Virus record (IMG/VR): IMGVR_UViG_3300047550_006818
Location: 1 to 20,881 of that record
Strand: one strand, 5' to 3'
Source of the DNA: a virus
DNA length: 20,881 nt
The notes beneath the pieces are model-generated. The model had not been told where the DNA came from. It searched no databases and was given only the letters and a program-made list of their open reading frames with translations. The position numbers and the translations under genes were made by a program. Below, piece by piece: positions 17,605 through 20,881 of this stretch; position 1 is the stretch's first letter; each line of letters begins with the position of its first letter.

Positions 17605-18243
17605 TTATTTGATGAAATACCAAGAACCAAACCATTCTTCAGTAGTGTAAAATTTAGTATTTATTTCTGAACAAAATTCATCAACTGCTGGGTTCACACC
17701 AAATAAACCAGCATAATGAGGAAATTCATTGTTATTTTCAATTGCTGAAGCCCAAATATGTTTATCTTTTTTGTTTTCATGGAAATTAGGATCTGTATAC
17801 CAATCTATTTTTAAATAATCATGACCAGCAACAACTCCACCTTTTCTTACTTTCGGATACCATAATGATATATCTTGTTTTATAAAATCGTATTGATGAT
17901 TAGCGTCTATGTAAACAAAGTCTAGACTTTCATCATTAAACAAATCAAATGCATTTAAACTCGTAGCGCGAATTAAAAAACATCTATCTTGATGATTATT
18001 TATATTATCAACGCATTTATTTATGATATTATGGTAATTATTTTTATTTTGATGATAATTGTATTCTTTTTCGGAAATTTCATTCCATATATCAATTAAA
18101 TATAATTTGCCACTCCATTTTTCTAAAATTGATTTGGCAAAAAAGCCTTCATGAGAGCCAATTTCGACACCTTTATTTAATAAGCGTTTTTCTTCGAATA
18201 AGTTAGTTAACTCTTCTCTTGTTTTATAAGCGCCTAAATTCAT
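17605..18243 (-). CDS. Class I SAM-dependent methyltransferase
   Basis: This 212-residue protein has the glycine-rich SAM motif GVEIGSHEGFFA (25-36), an acidic second motif LYLIDIW (47-53) and LDFVYIDANHQYDF (106-119), followed by KVRKGGVVAGHDY. This is the pattern of Methyltransf_24 / TylF-like small-molecule or sugar O-methyltransferases. The length is normal. It sits between the PLOD-like enzyme (4-nt gap) and the two-domain glycosyltransferase, whose ATG directly follows its stop. It may methylate a sugar in the glycan made by its neighbours. It differs from the two FkbM domains of the block, so more than one methylation position is possible. The target is inferred. Confidence 0.87.
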   Translation of the reverse strand: MNLGAYKTREELTNLFEEKRLLNKGVEIGSHEGFFAKSILEKWSGKLYLIDIWNEISEKEYNYHQNKNNYHNIINKCVDNINNHQDRCFLIRATSLNAFDLFNDESLDFVYIDANHQYDFIKQDISLWYPKVRKGGVVAGHDYLKIDWYTDPNFHENKKDKHIWASAIENNNEFPHYAGLFGVNPAVDEFCSEINTKFYTTEEWFGSWYFIK

Positions 18244-18247
18244 ATTC

Positions 18248-19237
18248 TTAATTAATCGATATTTTATTTAAAAAATCAAAAATATTTTCTTCGTATTCAT
18301 TATCAAACTCGGCAATAAGATTATTATCGATATCATAAAACATAAATTTGAATCTACCAACTAAATCTTTACGCAAAGAAATATAATAATTATACATGTA
18401 TTGTAAGTTCATTTCTGTTTCATAAATTATTTCATTCAATTTATTAAAAACTTTAACCTTTGTATATATATCATCGAAAGGATGAGAAGCGTTTGTAAAA
18501 TACATTCCATTTTTATTTTCTAACCAATTCAAAAGTGCAATTTCAGGATTTTTAAATCCAAAAAGAGTATTAATTTTATCGAAACCATCAGTACCGTTTC
18601 CATGAAAAACACAAGGTTGTGTATTAGTTATTTTGTTTAAAAATCTATTGTTTTGTTTTTCGAAATTCGATAGATTTTCAAAAATCAAAGATTGGAAAAT
18701 TTGATTTTCAGTATCAGCTTTTATTTTTATATTATTTAACGTAGGAAAAGCAAAAATATTATATAAATATTGATCATCTGAAAGCAAACGAGTATCTGAT
18801 AAAACTGCGTTCGAAAAATACGATAAAAAGTCCAAATATTTTTTTAACATTGCATTTTTAAATATCAAACATCCAGCATTGATAAAAGTATCATAAGAAC
18901 AATAAGTTTTTAATTTTTCATCAGGCCAACAGTTCTTTTCGACAGAATGAAGAATATCAATATTCATATTCAAGAATTTCTGTTCTATCTCAAGGTCGGG
19001 CGCTACTGTGATAGTATCAAATGCGTCCACGCACATAATCACTTCATCATCAGGATAATCATCAAGAATTTTTCTTAATTTATTAATTTTTAAATCTAGA
19101 TACGATATAAAAACATCATCATCAATATATAAATTATAATCGTTGCCGTTTTCTAAAAAACGATTGATGTTTTTACATAGAAATGGAAACTTAGGATGAT
19201 CACGAAAGTTCTTATCAGCTTGCAGAATTATTTTCAT
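18248..19237 (-). CDS. PLOD/LH3-like glycosyltransferase with C-terminal beta module
   Basis: This 329-residue protein resembles the glycosyltransferase domain of procollagen lysyl hydroxylase LH3 and its viral relatives. Markers in order are VIMCVDAFDTI (67-77, metal-binding DxxD D71/D74), ILHSVEKNCWPDEKL (95-109), TFINAGCLIF (117-126), LSDDQYLY (152-159), a following ADTENQIFQSL (174-184) and CVFHGNG (209-215). LH3-type domains add galactose or glucose to hydroxylysine in collagen-like sequence. No lysyl hydroxylase domain is present here, so the acceptor may differ. Residues about 246-312 form a beta module like that of the 627-residue protein. The ATG at 19237 lies 26 nt after the FkbM gene. 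The family call rests on several shared motifs. Confidence 0.87.
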   Translation of the reverse strand: MKIILQADKNFRDHPKFPFLCKNINRFLENGNDYNLYIDDDVFISYLDLKINKLRKILDDYPDDEVIMCVDAFDTITVAPDLEIEQKFLNMNIDILHSVEKNCWPDEKLKTYCSYDTFINAGCLIFKNAMLKKYLDFLSYFSNAVLSDTRLLSDDQYLYNIFAFPTLNNIKIKADTENQIFQSLIFENLSNFEKQNNRFLNKITNTQPCVFHGNGTDGFDKINTLFGFKNPEIALLNWLENKNGMYFTNASHPFDDIYTKVKVFNKLNEIIYETEMNLQYMYNYYISLRKDLVGRFKFMFYDIDNNLIAEFDNEYEENIFDFLNKISIN

Positions 19238-19263
19238 TGTATTTATTATTCTTCGTCAATATA

Positions 19264-20238
19264 TCATTTTTCAATAAATTTGTTGTTATATTTTAAATTT
19301 TTAGCGTAAATCATGCCGCTATCTTCATTAAAATATTTAATTTCATAAATAAAATTATTTTTTTCAAAAAAGTTTATTATTTTTTGGCATTGTCCGTGGT
19401 ATTCTAAAACAATTTTATTAACATTTTCACAAATAAAAGATTCATTTTTATCTGTAAAAATATAATGTTCGCCGCCTTCACAATCTATTTTTAGAAAATC
19501 TATAAATTTTATGTCATTTAATTCAATAAAATTTAAGAAATCAATACCTTGAATTTTTTGGATTTTATAGTTTGAATGGATTTCTTGATTCGTTAAAATA
19601 AAATTTCTGCCATCAGTATCATCTAAAAGCATCAAATTTTTTTCTTCTGTTCTGTCTGAAATAGCATAATTATTAATAAAAATGTGTGGATAAATGTCAA
19701 AATGACTTTTTAATATATTTATGCATTCAATATTTGGTTCGCAGCAATATATTTTAGAAGCTTTATGCTTCATGGCATAATAAATAAATCCGCCAACATT
19801 AGAGCCAATATCAACAACAACATCGTTTTTATTTAATGGAGTTATTTTAGATTCATATATGTTTTCGCAAAAAATTTCACTAACTATTGTTTTATCAATA
19901 TAATGGTTATAATAATTTAAAAGATAAGGAAATTTCTTTAATAAAGATAAATCTTGTTCTTTTTTGAGTTGAACTGTTTTATAGAAAATTTTTCCATTTT
20001 CGTGAAACATTTCGATGCAAACAGTATCTGAATAAGGCAATGGAAAAGCCGCCCAATAAATTACATCTTTAGAGAAACAAGCATTATACCAATACAAAGA
20101 AACATAAAACTTCGGATCGGAAAATTTTATTTTTATATTCTTGTTGCTGAATTCGTTATTTAAAAGTTTGAAATCTAATTTAACAGCTTGATTCTCTGTA
20201 ATAACACAGTCAACAATAGAAAAATTATCATTAGTCAT
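19264..20238 (-). CDS. FkbM-family methyltransferase with N-terminal beta domain
   Basis: Residues about 130-310 of this 324-residue protein form an FkbM methyltransferase: VVDIGSNVGGFIYYA (141-155) binds SAM, CCEPNIECI (165-173) is the second motif, and FLKIDCEGGEHYIF (248-261) and VLEYHG (277-282) are diagnostic of the family. FkbM enzymes O-methylate hydroxyl groups of polyketides and sugars. The first 100 residues are predicted beta and may bind a glycan. A similar layout, beta region then FkbM, occurs at residues 880-1220 of the 1733-residue protein, and the residues just before the SAM motif also look related. The gene lies 17 nt downstream of the small acidic protein gene. No Shine-Dalgarno is seen. 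Confidence 0.88.
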   Translation of the reverse strand: MTNDNFSIVDCVITENQAVKLDFKLLNNEFSNKNIKIKFSDPKFYVSLYWYNACFSKDVIYWAAFPLPYSDTVCIEMFHENGKIFYKTVQLKKEQDLSLLKKFPYLLNYYNHYIDKTIVSEIFCENIYESKITPLNKNDVVVDIGSNVGGFIYYAMKHKASKIYCCEPNIECINILKSHFDIYPHIFINNYAISDRTEEKNLMLLDDTDGRNFILTNQEIHSNYKIQKIQGIDFLNFIELNDIKFIDFLKIDCEGGEHYIFTDKNESFICENVNKIVLEYHGQCQKIINFFEKNNFIYEIKYFNEDSGMIYAKNLKYNNKFIEK

Positions 20239-20255
20239 ATAGTAAATAAAAAAGG

Positions 20256-20576
20256 TTAGTCTGATTCTTTCTCAATAAATTTCTTGATCATAGATGTAAA
20301 AAACTTCTCAAAGCCAATGTTTTTAATGCATTCGCTGATCTTTCTGCTCGCGACAAACTTACCAACAATCTCGCCCTCAAAACAATCATCTTCATCTTCT
20401 TCTGGTAAAGTAGTAAGCAGACTCAAGTCATCCACTTTCATGATGATGACCTCTATTGTAGTTATATCTTCGCCAAATTCAAGAAAAGGTATCTTCTTGC
20501 GGTAAACGCCTTCGGCGTCAGGGAGGGCGGCCATCCTTTTGCCCCGGCCATCCTTATATATTAATATATAATCCAC
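20256..20576 (-). CDS. Small acidic protein of unknown function
   Basis: This 106-residue frame starts with GTG at 20576; an alternative in-frame ATG lies at 20534 (residue 15), directly preceded by AAAAGG, too close for a normal ribosome site. The product is acidic in the middle (LPEEDEDDCFEGE, 57-69) and ends with a helical, lysine-rich segment. No domain is recognised. The DNA is visibly GC-richer than its neighbours and uses more C- and G-ending codons. That could mean a different origin or strong constraint. It is the first gene of the leftward series before the non-coding stretch. It is likely but not certainly a real gene. Confidence 0.6.
   Translation of the reverse strand: MDYILIYKDGRGKRMAALPDAEGVYRKKIPFLEFGEDITTIEVIIMKVDDLSLLTTLPEEDEDDCFEGEIVGKFVASRKISECIKNIGFEKFFTSMIKKFIEKESD
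20528..20555. repeat. Pair of 11-bp direct repeats near the start of the small acidic gene
   Basis: CGGCCATCCTT occurs at 20528-20538 and again at 20545-20555, with a 17-bp period. On the minus strand each reads AAGGATGGCCG, which places AAGG next to ATGG in two different frames. Because 17 is not a multiple of three, the repeat does not reflect a protein repeat. Two protein-binding sites or a small tandem duplication are possible. Confidence 0.6.
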
Positions 20577-20692
20577 ATTTATAATCGTATTTAAGAGTGC
20601 GTTTTAAATAAATAAGTTTATGAGAAAAAAGAGCGTTTATTTTTTTTGATGTTCAATATATAAAGCAGATATAATGAAATGATGTTTTTTTG

Positions 20693-20851
20693 GAAAAAGG
20701 GGGGGGTATATGTATGTAATGTATATGATATATATGTATATATTGTAGGATTGATATAATGTATATGATTAAAAAAATTGGAGATTGAGGAAACCCTCCC
20801 CCCCCCGTAACGCAAAACTGCGTCAAGGGAAAAATTTTAGAAAAAGGGGGG
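20693..20851. repeat. 12-bp direct repeat GAAAAAGGGGGG
   Basis: The sequence GAAAAAGGGGGG is found at 20693-20704 and 20840-20851, with 147 bp from start to start. It is unlikely by chance in DNA this AT-rich. The two copies flank the AT-rich repeats and the C tract. Confidence 0.6.
20717..20769. repeat. 13-bp AT-rich direct repeat
   Basis: TAATGTATATGAT occurs at 20717-20729 and 20757-20769, 40 bp apart. A weaker relative, GATATAATGAAATGAT, begins near 20669. The regular spacing could reflect binding sites, but low complexity makes chance plausible. Confidence 0.45.
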
Positions 20852-20854
20852 AGG
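20795..20854. repeat. Inverted repeat with an inner hairpin
   Basis: CCTCCCCCC (20795-20803) is complementary to GGGGGGAGG (20846-20854). Between them lies a second small hairpin, ACGCA-AAAC-TGCGT (20810-20823). The structure ends one base before the sigma-54-like promoter. It could be a cruciform, a regulator site or an RNA structure; no U-run follows to make it a standard terminator. Confidence 0.5.
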
Positions 20855-20871
20855 TTGGCACGATCCTTGCT
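20855..20871 (+). promoter_or_regulatory. Sigma-54-type (-24/-12) promoter, rightward
   Basis: TTGGCACGATCCTTGCT contains TGGCACG-N4-TTGC(A/T), an exact match to the sigma-54 consensus with the GG (-24) and GC (-12) pairs correctly spaced. Transcription would start about 12 bases downstream, just past the window edge, and run right, away from the leftward operon. No enhancer-binding protein gene is seen in the window, and the needed upstream activator sites cannot be assigned. Confidence 0.5.
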
Positions 20872-20881
20872 CTCAGCAGTG

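Larger units (their letters stand above)
20577..20881. other. Non-coding stretch with repeats and homopolymer tracts
   Basis: No convincing gene is found in these 305 bases. The left part is AT-rich with alternating TATA/TGTA runs. It also holds an 8-base G run (20699-20706), a 9-base C run (20798-20806) and a 6-base G run (20846-20851), unlike the rest of the window. The right end carries a sigma-54-like promoter. It separates the leftward operon from whatever lies to the right and may be a divergent control region or an origin-like region. Confidence 0.6.

Noticed and set aside
20576-20583. TATAAATG on the minus strand, close to the T4 late promoter TATAAATA
   Set aside because: Such strings are expected in DNA this AT-rich, and transcription would begin downstream of the GTG start. 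No matching site precedes the other operon genes, so it is not counted as a promoter.
20618-20815. Minus-strand frame of 65 codons
   Set aside because: It is made of low-complexity Tyr, Ile and Thr codons from TATA/TGTA repeats and runs through the homopolymer tracts; no gene-like features.
1-20881. tRNA genes, rRNA, CRISPR arrays or insertion sequences
   Set aside because: No cloverleaf-like segment, regularly spaced repeat array or transposase was seen on either strand.

Overview
The window looks like a piece of a large, very AT-rich tailed-phage genome (Caudoviricetes, probably a contractile-tailed phage with T4-like late gene control). The evidence is an adjacent set of large terminase, portal and prohead-protease genes, a gp55-like late sigma factor, a PhoH-like ATPase and a zinc-finger structure-specific nuclease. 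All but one of the genes lie on the minus strand, and they are packed with 0-26 nt gaps or short overlaps (several ATGA or TAAATG junctions), as in one long leftward late transcript. Almost no start codon has a recognisable Shine-Dalgarno sequence; the leaders are runs of A and T. The host cannot be named from the sequence. A host with little Shine-Dalgarno dependence (for example Bacteroidota) would fit, but this is inference.

Layout, right to left (the direction of transcription). (1) 20577-20881 is a non-coding stretch with AT-rich repeats, G and C homopolymer tracts, an inverted repeat and, at the edge, a rightward sequence matching the sigma-54 promoter consensus exactly. (2) 20256-20576 is a small acidic protein of unknown function with GC-richer DNA. 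(3) 8649-20238 is an approximately 11.6 kb glycan block: an FkbM methyltransferase, a PLOD/LH3-like glycosyltransferase, a second SAM methyltransferase, a two-domain GT-A protein, a 1733-residue protein joining two GT4 domains, a beta-rich linker, an FkbM methyltransferase, a TibC/Aah-like O-heptosyltransferase-type domain and a GT25-like domain, then a stand-alone O-heptosyltransferase-like protein, and one GT4 enzyme on the opposite strand. (4) 5706-7864 plus PhoH (7876-8622) are DNA- and transcription-related genes: PhoH ATPase, zinc ribbon, late sigma factor, and a two-HTH/coiled-coil protein that may be the small terminase. (5) 1-5709 is the packaging and head module: C2H2-ERCC4 nuclease, large terminase, portal, and the start of a prohead protease.

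How the parts may work together. The sigma factor and perhaps the zinc ribbon would switch on late genes. The ERCC4 nuclease could remove branches from replicated DNA before the terminase packages it through the portal, a role like that of T4 endonuclease VII (inference). The glycan block sits in the same transcription unit as the head genes. Its enzymes look like a set that would start a sugar on a protein (O-heptosyltransferase-like or PLOD-like), extend it (GT4, GT25, GT-A) and cap it by O-methylation (FkbM). The most interesting hypothesis is therefore a phage-encoded system that decorates a virion protein with a methyl-capped glycan. A lipid, host-surface or DNA target cannot be excluded.
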